Assembly (NCBI GenBank): GCA_905612315.1
Contig: CAJQSL010000019.1
Span: 1-64,000 of the forward strand
Length of the DNA stretch: 64,000 nt
Reading direction: 5' to 3'
Origin: an uncultured Francisellaceae bacterium
GTDB taxonomy: Bacteria > Pseudomonadota > Gammaproteobacteria > Francisellales > CACEW01
This document shows positions 20,370 to 29,582 of the stretch, in pieces. Positions within the stretch are counted from its first letter, which is position 1; every line of letters starts with the position of its first letter. Both the position numbers and the translations under genes were made by a program. The notes under the pieces were generated by a model. The model did no database searches. It had not been told where the DNA came from and saw nothing but the letters and a program-made list of their open reading frames with translations.

Positions 20370-22832
20370 TTAGTTTTTAGATTTATTTTTAGCTTTTTTT
20401 TGTGAAACTAGCGCTATTTCCAAAACATCATCAATCCATTTAACAGGTATAATCTCTAATGGGCCAGTAATTTCTTCAGGAATTTCAGATAGATGGCGTT
20501 TATTTTCCTCAGGAATAATAACAGTTTTTATCCCGCCACGACGAGCAGCTAATAATTTCTCTTTTAAGCCGCCAATTGGCAGAATCTCACCTCTTAAGGT
20601 GATTTCACCTGTCATAGCAACGTCTGCACGCACTTTTTTACCAGATAAAGCTGAAACTAATGCCGTACACATACCTATACCTGCACTTGGGCCATCTTTA
20701 GGAGTAGCACCTTCTGGAACATGCACGTGAATATCTTTTTTCTCATGAAAATCAAGAGCAATATCATAATCTTTGGATCTTGCTCGCACCACGGTCAACG
20801 CAGCTGAAATAGACTCTTTCATCACATCGCCTAACTGCCCAGTTCGAATGGTTTTGCCCTTGCCAGGCACAACAGTCACCTCAATTTTAAGCAACTCCCC
20901 TCCAACTTCAGTCCAAGCTAAACCTGTCACCTGTCCTAACTGTGCTTTTTTATCGGCTAAGCCAAAAGTATATTGCTTAACTCCTAAATACTTTTCTAAA
21001 TCAGTTTGCTTGATGATAGAAGACTTTGTTACTTTCTTTTGTTTGTTTTGCTTCTTTTTATTAGATTTTTCTGAATCTTCTGTAATCTCTAATACAACCT
21101 TTCTTGCAATCTTAGATAACTTGCGCTCTAAAGATCTAACCCCTGACTCTCTGGTGTAATCTCTTATAATTTTAAGTAAGGTAGTATCAGCTAATTTAAA
21201 TTCTTTATCCGTTACGCCATTCTCTTTGCAAACTTTCTTAACCAAATATTTTTTAGCTATATTTAATTTCTCATCTTCAGTGTAACCAGATAAATGAATA
21301 ACCTCCATCCTATCTAATAATGGTGCAGGAATATTCATAGAATTAGATGTACAAATAAAAAATACTTCAGATAAATCTAAATCAACTTCTAAATAATGAT
21401 CATTAAAAGTAGAGTTTTGCTCTGGATCCAAAACTTCTAATAAAGCAGAGGCAGGATCCCCTCTAAAGTCCATCGCCATCTTATCAATCTCATCTAATAA
21501 AAAGACCGGATTTTTCACTCCCTCTTTTGATAACTTTTGAACTATTTTCCCAGGCATAGAGCCAATATAAGTACGTCTGTGACCCCTTATTTCAGCTTCA
21601 TCTCTAATTCCACCTAAGGCTACTCGAGTTAATGGTCTGCCAGTAGCTCGAGCTACAGATGCTCCTAAAGAAGTTTTACCAACCCCTGGTGGACCAACTA
21701 AACATAAGATTGGACCTTTTATTTTACCAACTCGCTTATGAACTGCCAAATACTCAATGATCCTCTCTTTAACTTTTTCTAAGCCGTAATGATCCGCCTC
21801 TAAAACCTCTTTTGAGAAACTAATACTCTTATTAACCTTCGCCCTTTTTGACCAAGGTACTCCGAGCATATAATCAATATAGTTTCTTGAAACCGTAGAC
21901 TCCGCGGACATCAATGGCATTGTTTTTAACTTTTTAAGCTCGGCATTAGTTTTTTCAAGGGCTTCTTCTGGCATTTTGGCTTTTTTTATAGCCTCTTCCA
22001 AAGCTTCAATCTCACTAATACCCTCACTCTCATCAAGCTCTTTTCTAATAGCTTTCATTTGTTCAGTCAAATAATAATCTCGCTGATTTTTTTCAATAGA
22101 GCTTTTAACTGTCTTACGTATTTTTTTCTCTACTTTTAGAACTTCCATCTCACCTTCAATCAACTCCATCAAACGCTTTATGCGAAGCAATATATCCTGT
22201 TGCTCTAAAATTTCTTGTCTTTGCGGAACTTTTAAATCTAAATGCGCCACTATAGTATCCGTTAGACGAGATGGGTCTTCTATCCCAAACAAAGTATGCA
22301 TAAGCTCAGGCGGCATCTTGGAGCTTATTGCCAAGTAACTCTCAAATTGTGATAACAAACTGCGAATGCCAGCTTTGATTTGTTTTTTGTCTTCAGAAGT
22401 TTCTGGCAAAGGCTCACACTGAACCGATAAAAACCTAGACTTGCTTCCTCTTCCAACAAACTCTTTAACCCTAGCTCGCATCTTTCCTTCCACCAATACC
22501 TTAAAGGTACCATCAGGAAGTCTTAATAATTGTAGAATACTCGCAATCGTACCAACATCATAAAGATTCTTAACTCGATACTGCTCCTCGGGAGTCTTCT
22601 GAGCTACCAAAAAGATATTTTGATTATTAGCCATAGCCTCTTCAAGTGCATTTATAGACTTAGCCCTACCAACAAATAATGGCATAACCATATGTGGAAA
22701 TAAAACTACATCCCGAAGCGGCAACACCGGCAATAAAACGCTGCCGTTTTTTTCATCAACAGACACATCACTACTGGTATCAGTCTTAGTAGTTTTAAGT
22801 TTATCGTTGTCTGCTCTTTTCTTAGAACCCAT
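20370..22832 (-). CDS. lon: ATP-dependent protease Lon
   Basis: Lon is a cytosolic AAA+ serine protease that degrades misfolded and regulatory proteins. It has the N-terminal LON substrate-binding domain (LPVLPLRDVVLFPHMVMPL), a Walker A GPPGVGKT near residue 380 and the catalytic dyad Ser716 (DGPSAGIGM) and Lys759 (GGLKEK). The length of 820 aa is within the family range. A Lys/Gln-rich insert (KKKQNKQKKVTK) lies between the AAA+ and protease domains. It belongs to the conserved tig-clpP-clpX-lon-hupB cluster. Confidence 0.97.
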   Translation of the reverse strand: MGSKKRADNDKLKTTKTDTSSDVSVDEKNGSVLLPVLPLRDVVLFPHMVMPLFVGRAKSINALEEAMANNQNIFLVAQKTPEEQYRVKNLYDVGTIASILQLLRLPDGTFKVLVEGKMRARVKEFVGRGSKSRFLSVQCEPLPETSEDKKQIKAGIRSLLSQFESYLAISSKMPPELMHTLFGIEDPSRLTDTIVAHLDLKVPQRQEILEQQDILLRIKRLMELIEGEMEVLKVEKKIRKTVKSSIEKNQRDYYLTEQMKAIRKELDESEGISEIEALEEAIKKAKMPEEALEKTNAELKKLKTMPLMSAESTVSRNYIDYMLGVPWSKRAKVNKSISFSKEVLEADHYGLEKVKERIIEYLAVHKRVGKIKGPILCLVGPPGVGKTSLGASVARATGRPLTRVALGGIRDEAEIRGHRRTYIGSMPGKIVQKLSKEGVKNPVFLLDEIDKMAMDFRGDPASALLEVLDPEQNSTFNDHYLEVDLDLSEVFFICTSNSMNIPAPLLDRMEVIHLSGYTEDEKLNIAKKYLVKKVCKENGVTDKEFKLADTTLLKIIRDYTRESGVRSLERKLSKIARKVVLEITEDSEKSNKKKQNKQKKVTKSSIIKQTDLEKYLGVKQYTFGLADKKAQLGQVTGLAWTEVGGELLKIEVTVVPGKGKTIRTGQLGDVMKESISAALTVVRARSKDYDIALDFHEKKDIHVHVPEGATPKDGPSAGIGMCTALVSALSGKKVRADVAMTGEITLRGEILPIGGLKEKLLAARRGGIKTVIIPEENKRHLSEIPEEITGPLEIIPVKWIDDVLEIALVSQKKAKNKSKN

Positions 22833-22900
22833 AATTTATACCTTACTTTTACTGTAATTATAATATCTTTGGAGCAAGGCTGCATTAATAAAAATAAAGC

Positions 22901-24274
22901 TTAAGAAGCCTTTGTCTTAGGTGTTCCCTTTTTAGCAGAAGGTTTAGCTTTATTTAAATTTTTATTAACTTGGTTTTTCTTGCCACTTTCCGTTAATAAA
23001 GTAGGTGATGTATGATCTACAATAGTTTTCTTATCTATAAGAACCTTAACCACTCCTTCAATTGATGGCAGCTCAAACATAATTTCTAATAAAGCCTCTT
23101 CTAAAATCGAGCGCAAGCCACGGGCTCCAGTCTTACGCTTTAAAGCTAAATCAGCTGCAGAGTCAATAGCCTCATCACTAAATTCAACATGTACATCTTC
23201 CATCGCAAATAATTTTTGATATTGCTTGATCAATGCATTTTTAGGCTCGATCAAAATCCTAACCAATGCCTCTTTATCAAGCTCTTCAAGAGTAGTAATA
23301 ACCGGCAACCTACCTGTAAACTCAGGAATCAAACCAAATTTTATTAAATCGGATGGCTCAACCATCGAGAATAATTTAGTTAACGACTGCTCATTAGCTA
23401 AATCTTTTAAATCAGCAGAAAAACCCATCCCGGCCTTGTCAGTTCGCTCTTGAATGATTTTCTCTAGCCCATCAAAAGCTCCACCACAAATAAATAAAAT
23501 CTGCGAAGTATCTACTTGCACAAGTTCTTGTTGTGGATGCTTTCTACCGCCTTTCGGTGGAACAGATGCAACCGTACCCTCTATTAACTTTAACAAAGCC
23601 TGTTGTACCCCTTCACCAGACACATCTCTTGTTATAGATTGATTCTCAGATTTTCTCACAATTTTATCTATCTCATCAATATATATAATGCCACTTTGGG
23701 CTTTATCTGCCTTATGATCTGCCTGCTGTAATAATTTTTGAATAACATTCTCAACATCTTCACCAACATAACCTGCCTCAGTTAAAGTTGTAGCATCAGC
23801 CATTGCAAAAGGCACATCTAAATATTTTGCTAGCGTCTGCGCTAGAAGAGTCTTACCACAACCAGTAGGACCAATTAATAAAATATTACTTTTTTGTAAC
23901 TCAACATCATGATCAACCTTAACCCTTTCAGAAAAAGTTTGATTTGGATTTTTAAGTAACTGTAATCTTTTATAATGATTATAAACCGCAACTGATAAAA
24001 TACGCTTAGCATGATTTTGCCCAATAACATAATTATCAAGATGATCTTTAATCTCAGATGGTTTAGGAAGTTTCTTTGTTAAAATAGAAGCTTCAACTAC
24101 TTCACCTGAAGTCTCTTCTTCAATAATATCTCCACAAAGACTGATGCATTCATTACAAATAAAAACAGAAGGCCCAGCTATAAGCTTTTTAACTTCATTT
24201 TGACTTTTGCCACAAAATGAGCAATATAAAACTTTTTTAGAACCTTTTGTTTTTGAGCTGGTTTTATCAACCAT
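22901..24274 (-). CDS. clpX: ClpX ATPase subunit of the ClpXP protease
   Basis: ClpX unfolds substrates and feeds them to ClpP. The N-terminal C4 zinc finger has Cys18, Cys21, Cys40 and Cys43. Walker A GPTGCGKT is at 135-142, followed by Walker [11 protein letters not shown] and the sensor 2 region [10 protein letters not shown]. The C-terminus carries an extra Lys/Pro/Thr-rich tail, making it 457 aa against 424 in E. coli. It lies 64 bp downstream of clpP. Confidence 0.97.
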   Translation of the reverse strand: MVDKTSSKTKGSKKVLYCSFCGKSQNEVKKLIAGPSVFICNECISLCGDIIEEETSGEVVEASILTKKLPKPSEIKDHLDNYVIGQNHAKRILSVAVYNHYKRLQLLKNPNQTFSERVKVDHDVELQKSNILLIGPTGCGKTLLAQTLAKYLDVPFAMADATTLTEAGYVGEDVENVIQKLLQQADHKADKAQSGIIYIDEIDKIVRKSENQSITRDVSGEGVQQALLKLIEGTVASVPPKGGRKHPQQELVQVDTSQILFICGGAFDGLEKIIQERTDKAGMGFSADLKDLANEQSLTKLFSMVEPSDLIKFGLIPEFTGRLPVITTLEELDKEALVRILIEPKNALIKQYQKLFAMEDVHVEFSDEAIDSAADLALKRKTGARGLRSILEEALLEIMFELPSIEGVVKVLIDKKTIVDHTSPTLLTESGKKNQVNKNLNKAKPSAKKGTPKTKAS

Positions 24275-24338
24275 TAGTCAATTACCTCTTCAATATCAAA
24301 TATATATGTCTGTTTATTTAAGTATAGCTCAATATGCC

Positions 24339-24992
24339 TTAAGCTTTTGCTGGAGATTTCTTCTCTTTTTTAGCTTTAGAAGCTGAAGCTTTTAGCAACT
24401 CACCTCTATTCGTATAAATTCCATCAACAATTCCATACTCTAAAGCTTGTTTTGCATCTAAGAAATTATCTCGATCAGTGTCATTCACAACCTCTTCATA
24501 CTTTTTATTGGTATGCTTAGCAATAACTCGATTTAACTGCTCTTTAATTTTTACAGTATGCCTTGCATGAATCTCAATATCAGATGCTTGACCCTGAAAA
24601 CCACCTAAAGGCTGATGAATCATCACTGAAGAATGTGGCAAGCAAAACCTTTTACCAGCAGCGCCTGCTGCTAATAAAACCGCTCCCATACTTGCAGCTT
24701 GCCCAACACATAAAGTTGCAACATCAGGTTTTATAAATTGCATGGTATCATAAATGGACATACCAGCAGTTACAGCACCACCAGGGGAGTTGATATAAAA
24801 ACTAACATCTTTATCTGGATTTTCAGACTCCAGAAATAATAACTGCGCTACCACTAAATTGGCAGTTTGGTCATTAACCTCACCATTTAAAAATACTACT
24901 CGCTCTTTTAAAAGTCTTGAAAAAATATCATATGAACGCTCGCCTCTAGATGTTTGCTCTACAACCATTGGCACTAAAGTTGACTGAATCAT
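24339..24992 (-). CDS. clpP: ClpP protease subunit
   Basis: ClpP forms the tetradecameric serine protease chamber of ClpXP. The catalytic triad is Ser101 (GQAASMGAV), His126 (MIHQPLGG) and Asp175. The N-terminal [18 protein letters not shown] is typical of the family. The 217-aa length includes a short Lys-rich C-terminal extension. It is flanked by tig and clpX in the canonical order. Confidence 0.97.
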   Translation of the reverse strand: MIQSTLVPMVVEQTSRGERSYDIFSRLLKERVVFLNGEVNDQTANLVVAQLLFLESENPDKDVSFYINSPGGAVTAGMSIYDTMQFIKPDVATLCVGQAASMGAVLLAAGAAGKRFCLPHSSVMIHQPLGGFQGQASDIEIHARHTVKIKEQLNRVIAKHTNKKYEEVVNDTDRDNFLDAKQALEYGIVDGIYTNRGELLKASASKAKKEKKSPAKA

Positions 24993-25064
24993 GCTATATC
25001 CTCATAAAAAATTAATTAATGTTATTAAAAGCCATTGCTAACTAATATTATATCTAATAATTAA

Positions 25065-26384
25065 TTATTTTCCGGCTAATAATTTTTTAAATTCAACAGA
25101 CTCATCTTCAGATTTAACATCTTTGTAAACACGTTCAACCAAGTCATTCTCAACAGCCATCTGATAAATATGTGAAAGAGTGTTTTGATCTTTCATTAAT
25201 TGCATACGAGCCTGCGCCGGATTTTCATACATTTGCGCCATATCAGCAACAGCTTTTTCAATATCAGCTTCTTTAGGTTGGACTTTATACTCTTGAACCA
25301 TTGTATTAAAAATCAAACCAAGCTGAACTCTTTTAGTCGCCTCAGCTGTCATTTCTTTGGTTGTGTCTTGGCCAGCAATTAAATCATCCTTTTGTTCTTT
25401 AGGTAAATTAAATTGCGCAAACATTGACTCTTTCATGTGATTTACTTCTTGCTCAACTAAATACTTAGGGACTTCAATCGGCATTTTCTTAATGAGTAGA
25501 TCACCAACTCTTGTCTTTTTAAGTTCAGTTAATTTATTTTTAGCTTGCTGCTCAAGGTTTTGCGTAACTTCTTCTTTAAGCTTAGCTAAATCTTTGATAT
25601 CAAATTTCTTAGCAAATTCATCATCTAACTTTGGAGTGTCAGGCTCTTGCACAGCTTTAACAACAACTTTAAATACAACAGGCTTGCCAGCTAAATCTTT
25701 GTTGCCATAATCTTTCGGGAAGGTTAAAGATAAATCTTTTTTATCAGCTTTTTTAAGACCAACTAAGCCTTCTTCAAAACCTGCGATAAAACCTTTATCA
25801 CCAATTACAACAGCCATATCCTTACCTGAGCCACCATCAAATGCTTTACCATCAACAGTACCGTCAAAATCAATCATGACCTTATCTTTTTTCTTAGCTA
25901 CTCGCTCTACTTCTTTATATTGTGTGTGCATCTGTTGCATGCGCTCTAAAGTTTCTTTAATGTCAGTTTCGCCAACTTTTACTACTGGGTTTTTCAAGCT
26001 TTCCTCTTTTAAATCAACTAACTTAATTTCAGGGAAAATTTCAAACTCAAGCTCGATAACTACATCTTCATCCATATCATGTTCTTCAGATAAAGCTTTT
26101 AAATCAATTTGTGGAATATAAGCTGGGCGAATTTTATCAGCTTCAAATTTTTTAGAGATCATCTCAGGAATTTGTTTCTCGAAAACCTCATGTAAAACTC
26201 CAGTACCGAATTGCCTTTTAACAGCTTTAACCGGAACCTTTCCAGGCTGAAAGCCGGGCAACTTAACTGTTTTAGATAATTCTACTAGTTTTTCATCATA
26301 AGCTGCCTTGCAATCAGCTTGTTTATATACAACTTTTAGTTTTCGATCTAATTTTCCTGAACCGTTTTCAACTGTTACTGACAT
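25065..26384 (-). CDS. tig: Trigger factor
   Basis: Trigger factor is the ribosome-associated chaperone that meets nascent chains. The ribosome-binding motif near the N-terminus is KLPGFQPGKVPVKAVKRQFG. The FKBP-type isomerase domain starts around residue 160 (DKVMIDFDGTVDGKAFDGG). The helical substrate-binding C-terminal domain follows. The length of 439 aa is close to E. coli (432). It is the first gene of the tig-clpP-clpX-lon run. Confidence 0.96.
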   Translation of the reverse strand: MSVTVENGSGKLDRKLKVVYKQADCKAAYDEKLVELSKTVKLPGFQPGKVPVKAVKRQFGTGVLHEVFEKQIPEMISKKFEADKIRPAYIPQIDLKALSEEHDMDEDVVIELEFEIFPEIKLVDLKEESLKNPVVKVGETDIKETLERMQQMHTQYKEVERVAKKKDKVMIDFDGTVDGKAFDGGSGKDMAVVIGDKGFIAGFEEGLVGLKKADKKDLSLTFPKDYGNKDLAGKPVVFKVVVKAVQEPDTPKLDDEFAKKFDIKDLAKLKEEVTQNLEQQAKNKLTELKKTRVGDLLIKKMPIEVPKYLVEQEVNHMKESMFAQFNLPKEQKDDLIAGQDTTKEMTAEATKRVQLGLIFNTMVQEYKVQPKEADIEKAVADMAQMYENPAQARMQLMKDQNTLSHIYQMAVENDLVERVYKDVKSEDESVEFKKLLAGK

Positions 26385-26539
26385 GATATAAATAACTCCA
26401 TATTAAATAAATAAACTGCTATATTTTAGTGCCAAGATTGTAACTTATAGCTCAGCTAAAAGTCCAGAAAAAATACGCCTGAAGAAACACATCTGAATAA
26501 GTAGGACTGAATAAGTAAGAATTAGAAAATATTAAAAGG

Positions 26540-26626
<87 letters not shown>

Positions 26627-26664
26627 ACAGGTGAAATATATTAATCCAGTTTAGCCGCCATAAA

Positions 26665-26741
26665 TGGGGTGAACGATGGGACTCGAACCCACGACAACCG
26701 GAATCACAATCCGGGGCTCTACCAACTGAGCTACGCCCACC
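26665..26741 (-). tRNA. tRNA-His (anticodon GTG)
   Basis: This is a 77-nt cloverleaf with the extra G at position -1 opposite C73 that is diagnostic of tRNA-His. The anticodon is GTG, the TGGGTTCGAGTCCCA arm is present, and CCA is encoded. Confidence 0.95.
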
Positions 26742-26748
26742 ATTAATC

Positions 26749-26825
26749 TGGCGCGCCTGGCAGGATTCGAACCTGCTACCCTCGGCTTAGAAGGCCGATG
26801 CTCTATCCAAATGAGCTACAGGCGC
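26749..26825 (-). tRNA. tRNA-Arg (anticodon TCT)
   Basis: This is a 77-nt cloverleaf with acceptor stem GCGCCTG/CAGGCGC and anticodon loop CTTCTAA. The T arm is CAGGTTCGAATCCTG and CCA is encoded. It is only 7 nt from tRNA-His. Confidence 0.95.
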
Positions 26826-26839
26826 ACAAATACTAAAAC

Positions 26840-26916
26840 TGGTCGGGGTAGAGAGATTCGAACTCCCGACATCCTGCTCCCAAAGCAGGCGCGCTACCAG
26901 ACTGCGCTATACCCCG
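26840..26916 (-). tRNA. tRNA-Pro (anticodon TGG)
   Basis: This is a 77-nt cloverleaf with acceptor stem CGGGGTA/TACCCCG, anticodon loop TTTGGGA, and encoded CCA. It is the first gene of the tRNA operon. Confidence 0.95.
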
Positions 26917-26928
26917 AAATATAGATGG

Positions 26929-26956
26929 ATTTTACGTTTTATACGGTAATTGTCAA
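26929..26956 (-). promoter_or_regulatory. Sigma-70 promoter of the tRNA operon
   Basis: On the minus strand, a perfect -35 box TTGACA is followed after 16 nt by TAAAAT. The predicted start lies about 6 nt before the 5' end of tRNA-Pro. Confidence 0.75.
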
Positions 26957-26982
26957 GCCTTTTTGTCTTTAAAAATATATGC

Positions 26983-27093
26983 TATAATCAGAATATACTC
27001 CGATCCACCTGCAGTTTTTTGAGCAAGGTGCAGTTTTTTGAACTACACCGCAGATGGGGAGTATTGTTAATACATAGCCTTGATTAGTGTCTT
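26983..27093 (+). ncRNA. Structured element, copy 1 (putative small RNA or terminator)
   Basis: A plus-strand TGCTATAAT box (-10 at 26983-26988) lies just upstream of a long hairpin at 26995-27064. The outer stem is ATACTCC/GGAGTAT, the middle stem CCACCTGC/GCAGATGG, and the inner stem GGTGCAGT/ACTACACC. A tail GTTAATACATAGCCTTGATT follows. Everything from the hairpin through AGTGTCTT recurs at 55755-55850. Read on the minus strand, the hairpin lies 3' of the gene at 27241 and could act as a terminator, although the T-run after it is poor here. Which strand is transcribed is unresolved. The rest of 27094-27240 is GC-rich and has no gene I can support. Confidence 0.45.
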
Positions 27094-27240
27094 TCTACCG
27101 AAAGATTCCTTTTCAAGGACCAAGCTCATTAGTGATGCCGGGTGTCTCTGGCATAGGTCGGATCCATTCACGGCGGCACAAGCCGGGCCCAGTGGGCTAG
27201 GCGCGCGCCGAGGCGGTGGCACGGCATCCCTCAAAATCCC

Positions 27241-28179
27241 TCATATTTCCACCTCGATAGCGGCCAACTCCATTCCGCGTGACTCCTCGTCACCGGGTGA
27301 GACTCGCTCTCTTCTCCTCATCACAGCAAATACGGCGGCAGCTGTCGCGCCAAGCCCACACACCAACGGGCCGGACAACCCGCCGTCAGGCTGGTCGCCC
27401 GCATCTTCCAGTGCTGGCGGCACGTTCGCTCCTTGGCTCGTTACGTTCAGTTCCTCCGGTGGGGTGGGTGCTTGCGCTTCTGCGGCACTGGTGCTCTCGA
27501 TTCGTACTAATTTACCACACATCAGTGGTGTCCATGCTAGGCTCCGGTGCGCGGGCTCGCCTAATAAGCTATATCCTTCTGCGAAAAACATTACTTCGGG
27601 CGTCGTACCGGCGCACATCCCGAGTCCGGTTGGACCGCCAGGTTCCCATTTGTGTAAACTATAGTGGGCGTTTTCGACGCGCCCGCTAGCTCGGGTCCAA
27701 AATCTTTCTACCCATTCGAGATCTAAGTCTCCGCCAGCAGTGCGACCTATATCGTAGACAGTCATCGCCCCAGCTCCTCCCGTTTCGACGTCAACCTGGA
27801 CTCCACCACTACGTCCTAACCTTAGGAACGTGGGGGTTGCACCGGCGGGCATTGCACCTTCAGTCATAAACTCGACATACGTGCCTGTGATTCCTTGCAG
27901 CCGGGTGGGCCACTCATTTATACATTGCTTCTCTTCCGGGCTAATGTCCGGCGCATCGGCTATATCTTCTCGGAGTTGAATCGCTTGTTTCCACCTGCTC
28001 GGTCTGACCGCGTCCGCTGGATTTCCCAGCGTTTCATGTCTAGAAAATGCTCCTAGTACAGCGGTAATACGCCCGCAAAACTCCCCGCCCTCGCGTTGCG
28101 TCCCCTGTGCGCGTGCAGCCCCATTAGCCGCTGCTGACACTCCTAATCCTAGCATATATGCTGCCCATAATCCTGGCAT
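27241..28179 (-). CDS. GC-rich orphan protein with type-I membrane topology
   Basis: I recognise no family for this 312-aa protein. A GGGAG ribosome-binding site precedes the ATG at 28179. The N-terminal 24 residues resemble a signal peptide ending ANGAARA. A long Gly/Ala/Pro-rich region with scattered cysteines follows, then a single transmembrane helix at about 268-287 (GPLVCGLGATAAAVFAVM), a basic RRRERV stop-transfer and a short acidic tail. By eye its DNA is more than half GC, unlike the AT-rich genes on both sides, which suggests transfer or unusual selection. It is isolated between the structured element and an AT-rich gap before rpoS. It is possibly surface-exposed or host-directed. 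Confidence 0.65.
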   Translation of the reverse strand: MPGLWAAYMLGLGVSAAANGAARAQGTQREGGEFCGRITAVLGAFSRHETLGNPADAVRPSRWKQAIQLREDIADAPDISPEEKQCINEWPTRLQGITGTYVEFMTEGAMPAGATPTFLRLGRSGGVQVDVETGGAGAMTVYDIGRTAGGDLDLEWVERFWTRASGRVENAHYSLHKWEPGGPTGLGMCAGTTPEVMFFAEGYSLLGEPAHRSLAWTPLMCGKLVRIESTSAAEAQAPTPPEELNVTSQGANVPPALEDAGDQPDGGLSGPLVCGLGATAAAVFAVMRRRERVSPGDEESRGMELAAIEVEI

Positions 28180-28465
28180 AGTAGGTCTCCCTAATTAATT
28201 ATTTAATTCCAATAAATTTCTTTCCGCACTCAACATCAAAAAACTATTCCATAGCTATTAATGTAAAATAATACATCCTTATATCCATAAAAATATTACA
28301 TTTTATACATGCTTTATTATACATAAAAATCTGCTAGAAAAATAGTCACATATAAAAAGGTCTTTGTAAGCGCAAATATCTTATTTTGGTGCAACATTAA
28401 AATAAAATATTGATCTATATTTAAATTTTAATTTAAATTTTTAATTTAAATTAAACTAAAACCAA

Positions 28466-29389
28466 TCAATGAAATACAGCACCAGATCCAAAAACTTGCT
28501 CTTTATATATCTTATCGCAGGCCAATAACTCTTTTAATCTTTTAACGGCATCCATTTGCAACTGCCGCACCCGCTCTCGAGTTATCTTTAATTTATTACC
28601 AACTTTATCCAAAGTTGCAGGGTCATCCCCCCCTAGCCCATATCGCATGATAATAACCACTCGATGTTTATCATTGAGTCTGTCGACTAAACGTCTAAAA
28701 TGTTTAAGAAACTCGCCATTCTCAAAACCTTTTGCTAAAGAATGCAAATCTCCCGACCCCATGGTATCGATAATTGGACGCTTGGAATCATCATAAATCT
28801 CATCTATAGAATTAGTAGCTGTTGTAACTGATAAAGTCCTTTTAACTTTAGCGACATCTTCTTCCGTAAACTTAGCGATATCTTCGGCTGTAGGCTCATG
28901 CTCTAACTTTTGCGTTAATGCTCTAGCCGCTCTTAAGTATTGATTTAATAGCTTTAGAACATGGACTGGAACTCGGATAGTGCGTAGCTGATTTAAAATG
29001 GCTCTTTCAATATTTTGTCTGATCCACCAAGTTGCGTATGTTGAAAACCTAAAACCTTTTCTATGGTCAAACTTCTCTACGGCCCTAATTAAACCTAAAT
29101 TTCCTTCGGATATTAAATCAATTAAAGACATTCCGCGCCGAGAATAAGGCTTTGCCATTTTAACAACTAATCTTAAATTTGACTTAACCATTAAAGAAAA
29201 AGACTTTTTACACCCTCGCTTAATTTTTCTGGCTAATTTTAGCTCTTCTTTTGCATCTAATAATTTAGCCCTACCAATTTCTTTTAAATAAATAGATGTT
29301 GCATCTTGTTTATACCCGGGGCCGACCTCGGAGGAATATGCCCCATAAAAGTTACTATCAGTATTTGATTTTATTTGTTTTGCCGCCAT
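28466..29389 (-). CDS. rpoS: Stationary-phase sigma factor RpoS
   Basis: This sigma-70 family factor of 307 aa shows region 1.2 (DATSIYLKEIGRAKLL), region 2 with FSTYATWWIRQNIERAI, and the RpoS-like RTIRVPVHV motif. Regions 3 and 4 end in a helix-turn-helix (LKITRERVRQLQMDAVKRL). It is too short for RpoD and lacks the RpoH-specific box, so RpoS is the best call. nlpD, its usual neighbour, is not present here. RpoS together with SpoT would support a growth-phase-dependent life cycle. Confidence 0.92.
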   Translation of the reverse strand: MAAKQIKSNTDSNFYGAYSSEVGPGYKQDATSIYLKEIGRAKLLDAKEELKLARKIKRGCKKSFSLMVKSNLRLVVKMAKPYSRRGMSLIDLISEGNLGLIRAVEKFDHRKGFRFSTYATWWIRQNIERAILNQLRTIRVPVHVLKLLNQYLRAARALTQKLEHEPTAEDIAKFTEEDVAKVKRTLSVTTATNSIDEIYDDSKRPIIDTMGSGDLHSLAKGFENGEFLKHFRRLVDRLNDKHRVVIIMRYGLGGDDPATLDKVGNKLKITRERVRQLQMDAVKRLKELLACDKIYKEQVFGSGAVFH

Positions 29390-29582
29390 GACACATCCCC
29401 TTATAAAAAAAACATAAAAATTATTATCTACCCTTTAATAATATATAAATATTTTTATTTAGTCATAACTATTGATAAAAAAGCGACATAACTTACAAAG
29501 CATATGGCAAATGTCTTACAAGTTAGATATAAAAAGTCTAGTTTATTATCATATAAAAAAGCATAAGTTTATGTTAATAAAA

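Noticed and set aside
26983-27093. Element as a retron, tmRNA, 6S or tracrRNA
   Set aside because: There is no reverse transcriptase or cas gene nearby, and none of the characteristic sequences of those RNAs is present.
27080-27689. Two overlapping plus-strand frames in the GC-rich island
   Set aside because: They run antisense to the 27241-28179 gene, lack good ribosome-binding sites, and are expected by chance in GC-rich DNA. The minus-strand frame is longer and has a signal-like start, a membrane helix and a GGGAG site.
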